Under the pieces are notes generated by a model. It saw nothing but the letters and a program-made list of their open reading frames with translations. It made no database searches and was not told where the DNA came from. From Verrucomicrobiota bacterium (GTDB taxonomy: Bacteria > Verrucomicrobiota > Verrucomicrobiia > Limisphaerales > JAHDYP01), in contig JAHDYP010000042.1 in the NCBI GenBank assembly GCA_023383055.1, positions 1-43,627 of the forward strand: a DNA stretch of 43,627 nucleotides, in the 5' to 3' direction. Of the stretch, positions 8,783 through 17,890 are shown piece after piece. The translations under genes and the position numbers were made by a program. Each line of letters starts with the position of its first letter. The first letter of the stretch is position 1.

Positions 8783-9912
8783 GGCGACGGGGTGCCCTGC
8801 GGCTCAGTCGAGCCCAGCCGGACATAGAGTTCACGATACTCGCGGGCCACCTGCGAGGCCCGGCGCGCAGCCACCGACCTTCGGATCTCGGCCGGCGCGC
8901 TGAACCCCGGACCGGCCAGCAACTTCCGCAGTTGATTCGCCAGGTCCACCGGGTCGTCCGGGGCGAAGGTCAGCCCCGTTTTGCCCCGGATGACGATGTC
9001 CACATTCCCGCCGCTGGCGGAAACGAGCGCGGGCAAGCCCAGAGCCAGGGCCTCGATCAGCGCAACCGAGCAAGGTTCGTTGGTCGAGGGCAGCACAAAA
9101 CAATCGGCTTCGGCCAACCGCTCGGGGATATCCAAAGTGGGTCCCTTGAACCGCGCACACTCCGCGAGCTCATGCCGCCGCACCAGCCCTTCAAGTTCCC
9201 CGAGGTAAGCCTGCGAGTCGGCGTCGGCGGGGGCCTCACCCCAGTGACGGAAGTCGATGGCGGCACGCTCGCGCGGCTCGAGTCGGGCCAGGGCTTCGAG
9301 GAGGAGATGCCATTTCTTCCAGCGCACGATATTGCCAACGCCGACGAGCCGCAGGGGTTCCGAGCCAGTCGCACCACCGCGGGATTCGGGCAGCGGGCCC
9401 TCGAAGAAACGGTCGCGGCAGCACTCGGAAATGATCGAGACATTGGCGGCAGCCGGGTCCAGCCCGTAATGTCGCGCCATGTTGGGTGTGAGCAGGACCG
9501 AATGCAGCCGGGGAATACGCGTGGCTTGACGGTAGAGCCCGGTGCGATTCGCGTAAGTGTGATTCGTGAAGAGGACCGGCTGGCGGGTCAGCCCCCCCAA
9601 CAACACAGCCACCGGAAAGGCCCCGCGCGTGTGCGCATGCACCATCTGGCAGGAATTGCGCCGCAGATACCCGCGAACCTCGAGAAAAGCAGGGAATGCC
9701 CGGCCCAGGAGTTCGAGATGCCGGGGGGATTCGGCCAGCAAAAACCGCCCCTGATGATAGGTCAAAGCGGGCCGGCGGGTCTCGCGATAGCGGGGATGCA
9801 CCCAGACCACATGCCGGTCGCCCAGCGGCGTGGTGACTTCCTGAAGACAGCGGACGACACTCAGTATGCCGCCGAGATCCGCCGTGTCGCCCAGGAGATG
9901 CAGAATATTCAC
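8779..9912 (-). CDS. Glycosyltransferase family 4-type protein
   Basis: 377 aa from a GTG start at 9912, the first gene of the four-gene minus operon. GT-B features are LGDTADLGGILSVV at the N-terminus, VHAHTRGAFPVAVL, then VGNIVRWKKWHLLLEALARL. The C-terminal STNEPCSVALIEALALG contains the E-x7-E motif of GT4 enzymes. The start is supported by the conserved 43-nt element that ends 13 nt upstream, an arrangement repeated exactly at the GTG start of 27754. The probable job is assembly of an exopolysaccharide or O-antigen repeat unit. Donor sugar and linkage cannot be read from sequence. It is divergent from the secreted repeat protein gene at 10021. Confidence 0.9.
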   Translation of the reverse strand: MNILHLLGDTADLGGILSVVRCLQEVTTPLGDRHVVWVHPRYRETRRPALTYHQGRFLLAESPRHLELLGRAFPAFLEVRGYLRRNSCQMVHAHTRGAFPVAVLLGGLTRQPVLFTNHTYANRTGLYRQATRIPRLHSVLLTPNMARHYGLDPAAANVSIISECCRDRFFEGPLPESRGGATGSEPLRLVGVGNIVRWKKWHLLLEALARLEPRERAAIDFRHWGEAPADADSQAYLGELEGLVRRHELAECARFKGPTLDIPERLAEADCFVLPSTNEPCSVALIEALALGLPALVSASGGNVDIVIRGKTGLTFAPDDPVDLANQLRKLLAGPGFSAPAEIRRSVAARRASQVAREYRELYVRLGSTEPQGTPSP

Positions 9913-9925
9913 AGGAACCAGTCGG

Positions 9926-9968
9926 GGATGCTTGTGCCCGAATCAACGGTGCCCTGCAAACCATTTCT
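9926..9968 (-). promoter_or_regulatory. Conserved 43-nt upstream element, copy 1
   Basis: Read on the minus strand, the element contains TGGTTTGCAG, an 8-nt variable spacer and TGATTCGGGCACAA, then CATCC. It matches a second copy at 27768-27810 at 36 of 43 positions with no gaps. In both cases exactly 13 nt separate it from a GTG start codon followed by AAT. It could be an operator, part of a promoter, or an untranslated-leader structure. It does not fit the sigma-54 -24/-12 spacing, and I see no clear -10 hexamer. Confidence 0.6.
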
Positions 9969-10020
9969 GGGCCGCGAGGCCGCCTTTACAGACGTCGCTC
10001 CGCCCGGCTAGACTTCCGCC

Positions 10021-12318
10021 ATGGGCAGATCCAAGCCATTGGTTGTTTTTTCACCAAGGGGCGTCCTAACCGCGCTGCTCATGATAGCCGGCGTCATGGA
10101 GGCGGCACCGCCAGACGCATCGTGGGATCGACGATTTGGAATTCCGGGGGTTCACAGGCCGCACGCCATCACCCTCACTCAGTCGAATCTCGTCGGAGCG
10201 GTGTTCTGCAGTTCGACCCCCTTCACTGGATTCTCGCGTTTGGTGAGTTGGGACGGCACCGACTGGCGATGGTTGAGCGACGAGTTTGAGGGCTCCGCCT
10301 ACGGCTGGATTACCACCACCACCTTCGGCAACGGCGTCCTGTTTGTCGGGGGAAGTTTCACGAATGCGAGTGGCGTCGCGGCGAATAACCTGGCGCAACT
10401 CAAGGGATCGATCTGGTCCGCTCTTGGCAGCGGAGTCAATGGACCGCTCAATACGTCGACGTTCATCGAGAACAACCTCTATGTCGGTGGACAATTCTCA
10501 GCCGCGGGCGGACATCCCGTCGGGAATATCGCCCGTTGGGACGGCAGCGACTGGCATGGACTGGCCGGCGGCGTCAATGGACCCGTCCACAAGATCCTGC
10601 GCTATGGGACAAACATCTGCGTGTTCGGCGATTTCACCTCCGCCAGTGGCATCGGCGCCACCAACGTTGCATTATGGAACGGCGACGAGTGGCAAGCGGT
10701 GGCGCCGGGCGTCCCGCGCGCCATAGCCGTGGACGGATCCGACCTTTACGTGGCGTACCTCGAGGCCGTTACCGGCCATATCCGGCGCTGGGATGGAACC
10801 GCATGGCGACCGGTGTCCCAGTTGACCGTGGCACCGGCATGCGCTGCCGCTCTTCCCTGCCCCAAGATCACCGGGATGGAGGTGGTATCCGGGGAACTTT
10901 ATATCTCGGGTTATTTCACCGGGATCAACGGCGTCCGTGCCAACGGTGTCGCAAAGTGGACCGGCACAAGCTGGGCCGCAGCGGGTAGTGGGTTCCGCCG
11001 GGAAGGCTTTGTCCCGGACGGAGGCGTCACGATGACAAGCGACGGACACAGGCTGGTTGCCTGCGGCGCCTTCGACACCGCCAGCGGCCGACTGGCGAAC
11101 GGGATCGCGGAGTGGGACGGGACGCAGTGGTGGGCGTTGGGGGAGGGCCATGGCCTGGATAGCCGTGTGCGTCGCTTGCAGGTGACGGACGCCTCCGTGC
11201 TCGCGGCCGGAACGTTCGAGTCACCCACGACGCCGGACCTTGCTGGAGTGGGCCTGTGGGATGGCCAACAATGGACCGTTTTGGACGGACTGGAATTCGG
11301 GTACGGCTTCGCCTCTCCTGTTTGGAGCATCCTGGATTTCAGCAACACCCTCCATGCGATCTACGCGGGACGATTCATTGTCCGCCGCGATGACACGCAC
11401 TGGACAACCCTCGGAAGCGCGAACGCCAATCCCCTGGAACGGATGCCACAGATCTACACGATGTGCGAGTTCAACGGCGACCTCTACGTTGGCGGCGCAT
11501 TCGATGCCCTGGGCGACGCTCAGAACAATGTGGCCAAATGGGATGGCCAACGTTGGACGAGTCTGGGATCCGGCGTGTCCGGATATGTGAACCAACTGCT
11601 GGCCTTCGATGGCTTTCTGTATGTCGATGGCGATTTCAACCTCACCAGCGGACCGACCCTCCCTGCTCCCGTCCAGTGGGATGGTCAACGTTGGTCGCCC
11701 GTGGACGGTGCCATTCCTGGAAAAATCACCACAAAAACCGGAACCGGGACCAACCTCTTCCTCGCTGTATCTGCTGATAGTAATGGGTTGCAGCCAACCA
11801 ACTTCCTGGTCCGGTGGACTGAATCCGGCTGGACTCACCTCGGCGGTGTGGAGGGTCGGGTCCACTCGCTTTGCCTGCACGGCGGCGAGTTGTATGCCGG
11901 CGGCACCTTCACGTCCATCGGAGGCACCCAAGCCAATCATATTGGCCGATGGGACGGTTCCTCGTGGCTGCCGTTGGGAAGCGGAATCGCCGGCGGTACC
12001 GATGTCTCGGTAAGTTCCATCGTCGGACTGGCCGATGAACTTCTTGTGGGCGGCACCTTCACGACTGCCGGCAATCAGCCTTCTTTGAATTTCGCCGTCT
12101 GGCAGATTCCGCATGCGCTCGCCATCCGTCGAACGAACGGCGGGCTGCGCCTGAGTTGGCCCGTTACCGGATCCAACTTTGTGCTCGAATCCACGGAGGA
12201 TGCCTTAGCCGAAAACTGGTCCGAGGTTTCACCCTCACCCATGCCGCTCGACTCCGAGTTTGTCACAACGCTGCCCGCAGCCGGTCCCCGGCAGTTCTAT
12301 CGCCTGCGTCACGAGTGA
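10021..12318 (+). CDS. Secreted repeat protein with kelch/propeller-like repeats and C-terminal FYR module
   Basis: 765 aa. A signal peptide is likely (positive n-region MGRSKPLVVFSPRG, then VLTALLMIAGVMEAAP). The body consists of about ten degenerate repeats of roughly 40-60 residues. The pattern is L(Y/V)VGGxF, a short loop, N(I/V)AxWDG, xxWxxLGxGV; examples are LYVGGQFSAAGGHPVGNIARW and LYAGGTFTSIGGTQANHIGRW. Such repeats suggest a beta-propeller or beta-solenoid surface protein. The last roughly 75 residues (LRLSWPVTGSNFVLESTED to FYRLRHE) form a separate beta-rich module, also seen at the end of the beta-helix protein at 14525. No catalytic motif was found. It lies divergent to the glycosyltransferase operon and may be a cell-surface or matrix protein. 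Function unknown. Confidence 0.8.
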   Translation: MGRSKPLVVFSPRGVLTALLMIAGVMEAAPPDASWDRRFGIPGVHRPHAITLTQSNLVGAVFCSSTPFTGFSRLVSWDGTDWRWLSDEFEGSAYGWITTTTFGNGVLFVGGSFTNASGVAANNLAQLKGSIWSALGSGVNGPLNTSTFIENNLYVGGQFSAAGGHPVGNIARWDGSDWHGLAGGVNGPVHKILRYGTNICVFGDFTSASGIGATNVALWNGDEWQAVAPGVPRAIAVDGSDLYVAYLEAVTGHIRRWDGTAWRPVSQLTVAPACAAALPCPKITGMEVVSGELYISGYFTGINGVRANGVAKWTGTSWAAAGSGFRREGFVPDGGVTMTSDGHRLVACGAFDTASGRLANGIAEWDGTQWWALGEGHGLDSRVRRLQVTDASVLAAGTFESPTTPDLAGVGLWDGQQWTVLDGLEFGYGFASPVWSILDFSNTLHAIYAGRFIVRRDDTHWTTLGSANANPLERMPQIYTMCEFNGDLYVGGAFDALGDAQNNVAKWDGQRWTSLGSGVSGYVNQLLAFDGFLYVDGDFNLTSGPTLPAPVQWDGQRWSPVDGAIPGKITTKTGTGTNLFLAVSADSNGLQPTNFLVRWTESGWTHLGGVEGRVHSLCLHGGELYAGGTFTSIGGTQANHIGRWDGSSWLPLGSGIAGGTDVSVSSIVGLADELLVGGTFTTAGNQPSLNFAVWQIPHALAIRRTNGGLRLSWPVTGSNFVLESTEDALAENWSEVSPSPMPLDSEFVTTLPAAGPRQFYRLRHE

Positions 12319-12369
12319 CACCGTATGACTCGCATTCGACGCACCTCGCGGTTTGCGGTGGTCGAGGGT

Positions 12370-14229
12370 TCAGCGTTCGATGCCGACCGGGTAGAGCCAA
12401 TACCGGTCATCGTAGTAGGGGGTTCGCTCGTAGAACCAGCGCATCCGGGCGGTGGGATCGGCGGCGAAGTCGGGGTCAGCGGCCAGCCTGGCTTCAAACT
12501 CGGCTTTGAGCCAGGCATCGTCGGTGAGCATCCGCTCGGCGGTCGGGGCGAGCACATAACCCTCGATGTATTCCGTGCGCTGAAGAATTTCGAGGAAGAA
12601 GCCCCAGGCGAACAGAGAGTCGGCGCTTTCGGGTTCGAGCAATGCCATGGCCAAATCGCCGAGGGGTTGATCCGTCGGCACCCGGACCGAGCCGATGGGA
12701 AATGTCTCCTGGCGTTGCTCCGCTTTCACCTCGGTGGTGAGCGTGACGCGGCCTTCGAAGGCGGTGATGGTTTCGCCGGATTGAGTGCGCGGGTTGAGGA
12801 GGCGATACATCTCGAGCTTGACCGTGCGCGCGGTCGGGAGTGTTTCCAGGCGCAGTCCATGCCACTGGAGCCGGGCGATGACTTCGGGCTTGGTGATCGG
12901 CACCCAGTAGGCCTTGGGGCGGCGGAGTTGAACGCCCGGCCGGCTCAATATTACCGGCAGGGAGGGGTAAAGCCGGGGTGCGCCGAGCCAGCGAATTTCA
13001 GTTCTGCCCGTGGCCGGCGAGGAGAACGTTTTGTAAGTGATGCCGAGAAAATCGCGAGTCGATTGCAGGTTGAGATCGCTGGTCCAGTTCATGGGAATGA
13101 CGTCAGGTCGGGCGGCCTGGTCATCGACGATGGCTTGGCGAACCTGGGTCGCGGCGTTGCCAAGAGTCCGGAGGGAAGATTCGAGCAAGACATAGGTGCC
13201 GAGGACACGTTGCCGGTAAGGCTTCAGCGAGTGGTTTTCTACCAGCACCGTGGGGAGGTGGCGCAGATCGCCGTAACCATTAGAGAATCGAGGCATAGCG
13301 GGGCCCAGCCGCAGGCCAAGCTGCGGGTTGCGATCGTCGCGTTCGAAGACCAGTGTGCCGGGAATGTGCCCGGCGGTTTTCAGTGCTGATTCGATGGCGG
13401 GGCGGTAAGTCTCCTTGAGCCATGCACCGATATTCGGGGACCAACAGGGGACGCCGGCGTCGCCGTTGAAACCAAACGTGATGTCGTATTGATAATCGAT
13501 GCCGTCCGTGACGTGGATATCCAGGTAAAGATCGGGCGACCACCGGTTGATCAGCGTGAGGAGCGCCTGCATCTCGGGCGCGTCCGCCTTCATGTAATCG
13601 CGATTCAGGTTCAGGTTCTGGGCGGTGGTCCGCCAGCCCTGCTGACGCGGGCCCCGCTGATTGGGCCGGTTCCATTCGGAGGCGCGTTCGTGCCCGTCGG
13701 CATTGAGGGCCGGCACGAAGAGCAGATTCGCGCGGTCGAGCAAGGCTGATTTACCGCGGAAGGCAAGGTCGCGCAGGAGCATCAGCCCGGCGTCCTTGCC
13801 GTCGATCTCGCCCGAGTGAATGCCGGCCTGGACCAGCAGTGTCGGCCGCCCCGTGGCCCGCGCGGTCTCCGGAGTGAACGACTGGTCCTTTGCGGCGACC
13901 ACCAGATAAAGGGGACGCCCCTGAGCAGTCCGGCCGAATTCTTGAAGAGAGAACAGCGGGGAAGCCGCAGCGAGCTTCCGCAGGTAATCGATCGTTTCAG
14001 AATAGGCGGGCGTCTCGGTGAGATCGGTCTTCTCCGATGGTGTGATCCAGGGATCGTCGCGGGCCGCGATCAGTGCCTCGCTCGCGCCGGTCCAGGGGAT
14101 GACGGGCGGCAAGTGATCGGCGGCGTGTCCGGACCCGACCGCGATGAGGAGAGCCATGCCGCAGCTCCAGCCGTGCGGAAGGGCGAAGCGTTGCCGTGTT
14201 GGCGGGCGCAGTGATTTCAGGTTGAACAC
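12370..14229 (-). CDS. Secreted M14 family zinc carboxypeptidase
   Basis: About 619 aa from a GTG at 14229, which has GAAGG upstream at a reasonable distance. The frame is also open to a TTG at 14277 and a GTG at 14241, so the exact start is uncertain. A signal peptide ends near GSGHAAD. Zinc ligands fit M14: GIHSGEIDG gives His138 and Glu141, and LYLDIHVTDG gives His239. NADGHER (176-182) and NLNRDY (207-212) supply the substrate-binding Asn/Arg region, and LVENHS is the likely catalytic Glu region. A roughly 280-residue C-terminal part of unknown fold follows. It probably trims peptides in the periplasm or outside the cell. It converges with the repeat protein gene (51-nt gap). Confidence 0.88.
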   Translation of the reverse strand: MFNLKSLRPPTRQRFALPHGWSCGMALLIAVGSGHAADHLPPVIPWTGASEALIAARDDPWITPSEKTDLTETPAYSETIDYLRKLAAASPLFSLQEFGRTAQGRPLYLVVAAKDQSFTPETARATGRPTLLVQAGIHSGEIDGKDAGLMLLRDLAFRGKSALLDRANLLFVPALNADGHERASEWNRPNQRGPRQQGWRTTAQNLNLNRDYMKADAPEMQALLTLINRWSPDLYLDIHVTDGIDYQYDITFGFNGDAGVPCWSPNIGAWLKETYRPAIESALKTAGHIPGTLVFERDDRNPQLGLRLGPAMPRFSNGYGDLRHLPTVLVENHSLKPYRQRVLGTYVLLESSLRTLGNAATQVRQAIVDDQAARPDVIPMNWTSDLNLQSTRDFLGITYKTFSSPATGRTEIRWLGAPRLYPSLPVILSRPGVQLRRPKAYWVPITKPEVIARLQWHGLRLETLPTARTVKLEMYRLLNPRTQSGETITAFEGRVTLTTEVKAEQRQETFPIGSVRVPTDQPLGDLAMALLEPESADSLFAWGFFLEILQRTEYIEGYVLAPTAERMLTDDAWLKAEFEARLAADPDFAADPTARMRWFYERTPYYDDRYWLYPVGIER

Positions 14230-14366
14230 GCGATCATTCACCTTCGATGCGGGAGGGTTATAGCATCCAATTGGCAAACGGCAACAGCCTCGGACTATTC
14301 GGCAGGTGCATTCGAGCGCTAGTTGCAGGGGCCATCGCCGGCTGTTTGAGATCGGTCTCCTTAGCT

Positions 14367-14394
14367 GTCGATCGGGGTTTGTCGATCGGGGTCG
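14367..14394. repeat. Short tandem duplication
   Basis: Two adjacent 14-nt units beginning GTCGATCGGGGT match at 12 of 14 positions. They lie in the 295-nt gap (14230-14524) between two minus-strand genes. The rest of that gap shows a C-run followed by a T-run at about 14470-14485 and nothing else I can name. Confidence 0.55.
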
Positions 14395-14524
14395 GACCTG
14401 AGCAAGGTTTTGAGCACGAGGGCTTTGCCAATTTCGTTAACGATACAAAGTGTGCTTGCAGCTCGTTTTGCCCCCCCGTTTTTTGGCGGTAAGGCGAGCA
14501 CTCCAGAGTTTTCACGGACTCGAG

Positions 14525-16165
14525 TCACTGATCGAGGTGGACCCGGTAGAACCGCGGAGACTGGGGCAGGGTATTCGAGTGAGTGAGGGCCATGAGGCCA
14601 TCAGCCAGGGCGAACAAGGGGTCGAGCGACGACCAGGCATCGGCGGGCAGGTTGTCGGTGTGTTCGAGGTAGTAGGTATTGCCGGCCGAAGCGTCGAAGA
14701 CCACGGTGAAATGGGGACCATGGAAGTCCGCCGAAGTGATGCGCGGCCGGGGCGGGGGGACCCATTCGTCCGCGCCGAGGTCCGCATTTGAACCTTGCGG
14801 CCGGGTGTGACCGTCAAAGTCGATCGGCACCTCCTCAAGAGCCGGCACCTGGTCGATGGCGTCGACGGCTGCCGGGCGGAGGTGAAGATCGCCATGGGAA
14901 GGGTTGACGAACCATTCGGGACGCGCGTTCGAGCGGTTGTTGGCGAGGAGCGCGGTGGCGTTATCGCGGAGGTGGACCGGGGCGTCGGCGAGGTTATGCC
15001 GGGCAGCGCCATCGCGGGTCTGGGAAAAGCGGAATTGAATGGCGAAGGTGACGTTGCTGTTCAGGAGAAGGGTGTTGTGGTCAATGGTAGTGTCGGGAGT
15101 ATTCCAGGCGAGGATGGTGGCATCCGAGCTGGCGGTTCGCGCCGGGGTCATCAAGCCCGGCTCGAGGTAGACGAAATTGTTGCGGATCGCGCCACCGGAA
15201 TGGTCTGGGATGGCGGTGTTCTCGAGTCCGAACGCGACGGCACGGTCGACATTGATGAACGTATTGCCTTCGACAACGGTGTCGCTCGATCGGCGCCACA
15301 TCAGGATGGCGGGGTTCCAGGGATAATCGGCGGCGTCGGGGTTGTGGAGGTTCTTGAACAGATTGCCGCGGAGCGTCCAGCGGCGTGCGGCATGGGCGCT
15401 GATGCCGTTGAAGTAGCCGACCCCAGCGCCGTGGTCGGTGGCTGGCGGACCGGCCAGGTACTCGATGCGACATAACTCGACGCGGCCGTCGTTGACCCCC
15501 TGGGTAGCGTCCGTGGAATTGGCCTTGATGAACTGGGAACCCGCGTTCAGGAGTTGCACGCTGTAAAGGCGCGGGGACTGCGCGCCGGCGTTGAAGATCA
15601 CCGCGTTGTCGTAGGTGTCGCGGATGGTCAGGTGCGCGAGGGTGGTATTGGTGCTGTTGGACCAGAGGCCGAAGAGGACGCCGCCGTGATTTGGATTATC
15701 CATGCCTCGAGCGCGAAGAACGACATTGGAGCTGCCCGACTCGCCTCGGATGGTGACGTTGTTTCGCTGATTGACGTATAGACTGGCGGTAAGGGCGTAT
15801 GTGCCGTCGGCCAACAAGACCGTGTCCCCATGCCGAAGATCGGACATCGCGGTTTGAAGCTCGGGTTCGCTGCCGACGCGGACGATGCGGTCGCCGGTGA
15901 GGGGCAGCGTTGGGGGAACGTCGGCGGCGGTCAACCGCGACCACAGACCGATGAACAGCATGAGCAGCGGCAGCCGGCTTTTCCGGCGTCGGCCACCACC
16001 AGGAAACCGGGGCGGCCATGGAAGCGCCCGCCATCGGCGCGGCCGGCATGTGGTGTTGTGCGCGATCGGTGCGATGGCGCGACTCTGCCCGTTGTGCGAG
16101 GGATCGTCAATCGGTGACGAATCATCCGACCGATTCGAGGAAAATGGATTCGCGGCGATCCCCAC
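14525..16165 (-). CDS. Secreted right-handed parallel beta-helix protein (chondroitinase-B/alginate-lyase-like fold)
   Basis: 546 aa. The first about 60 residues are rich in Arg, Pro and Ser and precede a signal segment (RKSRLPLLMLFIGLWSRLTAAD), so the true start may be further in; no better ATG or GTG was found. From about residue 90, GSEPELQTAMSDLRHGDTVLLADGTY opens a right-handed beta-helix. It continues with coils such as NNVTIRGES, TTLAHLTIRDTYDNAV, SDTVVEGNTFINV and TTIDHNTLLL. This start is typical of polysaccharide lyase family 6-like proteins, though catalytic Lys/Arg residues could not be confirmed. A C-terminal module (TYYLEHTDNLPADAW to RFYRVHLDQ) resembles that of the 10021 protein. 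Polysaccharide binding or cleavage is plausible given the locus. Confidence 0.8.
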   Translation of the reverse strand: MGIAANPFSSNRSDDSSPIDDPSHNGQSRAIAPIAHNTTCRPRRWRALPWPPRFPGGGRRRKSRLPLLMLFIGLWSRLTAADVPPTLPLTGDRIVRVGSEPELQTAMSDLRHGDTVLLADGTYALTASLYVNQRNNVTIRGESGSSNVVLRARGMDNPNHGGVLFGLWSNSTNTTLAHLTIRDTYDNAVIFNAGAQSPRLYSVQLLNAGSQFIKANSTDATQGVNDGRVELCRIEYLAGPPATDHGAGVGYFNGISAHAARRWTLRGNLFKNLHNPDAADYPWNPAILMWRRSSDTVVEGNTFINVDRAVAFGLENTAIPDHSGGAIRNNFVYLEPGLMTPARTASSDATILAWNTPDTTIDHNTLLLNSNVTFAIQFRFSQTRDGAARHNLADAPVHLRDNATALLANNRSNARPEWFVNPSHGDLHLRPAAVDAIDQVPALEEVPIDFDGHTRPQGSNADLGADEWVPPPRPRITSADFHGPHFTVVFDASAGNTYYLEHTDNLPADAWSSLDPLFALADGLMALTHSNTLPQSPRFYRVHLDQ

Positions 16166-16334
16166 GATTCAGCACGCCTGTCCCGCCGCAGCCTTTGGCA
16201 AAGGTGGCTGATAAACCGCCCCTTCATACTCCACTCGCAATTGGCACGGCGAAAACGACGGAATTGTGCTTGCCCCTCCCCTGCGCTTCCTCTACTGACA
16301 TGGGTCGTTTGAGCAAGCTAACCATCTTAATCGC

Positions 16335-17420
16335 ATGATTCGTTTCGGCCTGCTGGGTTGTGGGAAAATCGCCCGACGACATGCCAGCCTGCTGGGAGGC
16401 GGGCACGTGCCGGGCGCCTGTCTGGGCGCGGTCTGCGATCTCGACGCCGGACGCGCGCGGCAGTTCGCCCAGGAATTCGGGGTCCAAGCCTACCCGAGCG
16501 CGGACGCCATGATGCGGGGGTCGGCGGTTGACGCGGTGACGGTGCTGACGCCGAGCGGCGCGCATGCGGCGGACGTGGTGGCGCTGGCGCCTTATGGCAA
16601 GCCGATCGTGGTGGAGAAACCGATGGCGCTGACGCTGGACGACGCGGACCGGGCGATCGAAGCCTGCGACCGGCATCGCTGCAAACTTTTCGTCGTGAAA
16701 CAAAACCGGTTCAATGTCCCGGTGGTCAAGCTGCGCGAGGCCTTGACCGAGGGACGATTTGGCAAGCTGGTCCTGGGCACGGTGCGGGTGCGCTGGTGCC
16801 GTCCGCAGGCCTATTACGACGAGGCGACCTGGCGCGGCACCTGGGCGCAGGACGGCGGCGTGCTCGCCAACCAGGCCAGCCACCACGTCGATCTCCTCGA
16901 GTGGATGATGGGCGACGTCGACAGCGTCCAGGGCATGGCGTCCACGGCGCTCGCCCGGATCGAGGCCGAGGACACCGCCGTGGTCACCCTGCGGTTCCGC
17001 AACGGCGCCCTGGGCGTGATCGAGGCCACCACCGCCACGCGCCCCAAGGACCTCGAAGGGTCCATCTCGATCCTGGGCGAAAAAGGCTCGGTCGAAATTG
17101 GCGGGTTTGCTTTGAACGAGCTTAAGACCTGGCAGTTCAGCGAACCGCAGCCGGGCGACGACGAAGTGATTGCCCGGCAGGGGCGGAACCCGGCGCAACC
17201 GCAAGGTTACGCGCATGCGCAGTATTACCTGCACGTGGTGGACTGCATCGATCACAACAAGCAGCAGCTGGTGGACGGGCTCGAGGGCCGGCGGAGTCTC
17301 GAACTGATCATGGCGATCTACGAGTCGATCGAACGCGGCGCCGCGGTCAACCTCCGGTTCCGGCCCACGCGCTGCCGGCTCGGCCTGGGGACCGCGACAT
17401 CGAAGGGCCAGGCAGGATGA
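16335..17420 (+). CDS. Gfo/Idh/MocA oxidoreductase, WbpB/WlbA-like UDP-sugar 3-dehydrogenase
   Basis: 361 aa. The N-terminal Rossmann motif GCGKIA is at residues 8-13, the family EKP motif at 94-96 (VVEKPMALTLDDADRAI), and the active-site histidines lie in GGVLANQASHHVDLLEWM (182-183). The WRGTWAQDGG stretch is typical of WbpB/WlbA, which oxidises C3 of UDP-N-acetylglucosaminuronic acid. The gene overlaps an acyltransferase gene by 4 nt, and that overlaps an aminotransferase gene by 4 nt, giving the B-D-E order used to make UDP-2,3-diacetamido-2,3-dideoxy-glucuronic acid. The assignment rests on this neighbourhood as well as motifs. The first step, UDP-GlcNAc 6-dehydrogenase (WbpA), is absent from the window. 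No Shine-Dalgarno is evident before the ATG. Confidence 0.88.
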   Translation: MIRFGLLGCGKIARRHASLLGGGHVPGACLGAVCDLDAGRARQFAQEFGVQAYPSADAMMRGSAVDAVTVLTPSGAHAADVVALAPYGKPIVVEKPMALTLDDADRAIEACDRHRCKLFVVKQNRFNVPVVKLREALTEGRFGKLVLGTVRVRWCRPQAYYDEATWRGTWAQDGGVLANQASHHVDLLEWMMGDVDSVQGMASTALARIEAEDTAVVTLRFRNGALGVIEATTATRPKDLEGSISILGEKGSVEIGGFALNELKTWQFSEPQPGDDEVIARQGRNPAQPQGYAHAQYYLHVVDCIDHNKQQLVDGLEGRRSLELIMAIYESIERGAAVNLRFRPTRCRLGLGTATSKGQAG

Positions 17421-17890
17421 ACGAGCCGAAGCTGCGCCGGGTGGGGATCGTGGATGTCCGGTTTGGCACCGGCGTGACCGTGGTGGAACCGGTCAACCTC
17501 TATGGCTGCGAGATCGGCGACGGCTGTTTCATCGGACCCTTTGTCGAGATTCAAAAGGACGTCCGGATCGGGCGCCGCTGCCGCATACAATCGCATGCGT
17601 TTATCTGCGAACTGGTCACCATCGGGGACGACTGTTTCATCGCGCACGGGGTGATGTTCATCAATGACCTCTTTGCCCGCGGCGGCCCGGCCGGCGGCGA
17701 TCGCGCCCTCTGGAAGTCCACGACCCTCGGCCATTCCGTCAGCATCGGCTCCAACGCGACCATCCTCCCCGTCCGCATCGCCGATCGCGTGGTGGTGGGA
17801 GCCGGGGCGGTGGTGACGCGCGACCTCACCGAACCGGGTGTTTACGCGGGCAACCCGGCCCGCCTGCTGCGACGATTGACCAACCCATGA
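17417..17890 (+). CDS. Hexapeptide-repeat N-acetyltransferase, WbpD/WlbB-like
   Basis: 157 aa left-handed beta-helix acyltransferase. Hexapeptide repeats run from about residue 20 (VTVVEPVNLYGCEIGDGCFIG) to 140 (RIADRVVVGAGAVVTRDL), broken by a loop FINDLFARGGPAGGDRALWKS that resembles the loop found in WbpD/WlbB. The C-terminus VYAGNPARLLRRL is the usual closing motif of sugar N-acetyltransferases. By context it would acetylate the 3-amino group of the UDP-amino-uronic acid made by the dehydrogenase and aminotransferase on either side. The ATG overlaps the stop of the oxidoreductase gene (ATGA) and its own stop overlaps the aminotransferase start. Confidence 0.9.
   Translation: MNEPKLRRVGIVDVRFGTGVTVVEPVNLYGCEIGDGCFIGPFVEIQKDVRIGRRCRIQSHAFICELVTIGDDCFIAHGVMFINDLFARGGPAGGDRALWKSTTLGHSVSIGSNATILPVRIADRVVVGAGAVVTRDLTEPGVYAGNPARLLRRLTNP

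Noticed and set aside
9926..9968. Sigma-54 promoter reading of the conserved 43-nt element
   Set aside because: GG and GC in TGGTTTGCAG-GGC are separated by 8 nt instead of 10, so the spacing does not fit.
14258..14515. 85-codon minus-strand open frame between the beta-helix and M14 genes
   Set aside because: GTG start, no recognisable domain, mixed composition, and it overlaps the M14 gene start. Not enough support to call a gene.
16166..16334. Possible sigma-54 promoter (TTGGCACGG near 16243)
   Set aside because: The -24-like half is present, but no GC-containing -12 element lies at the required spacing.
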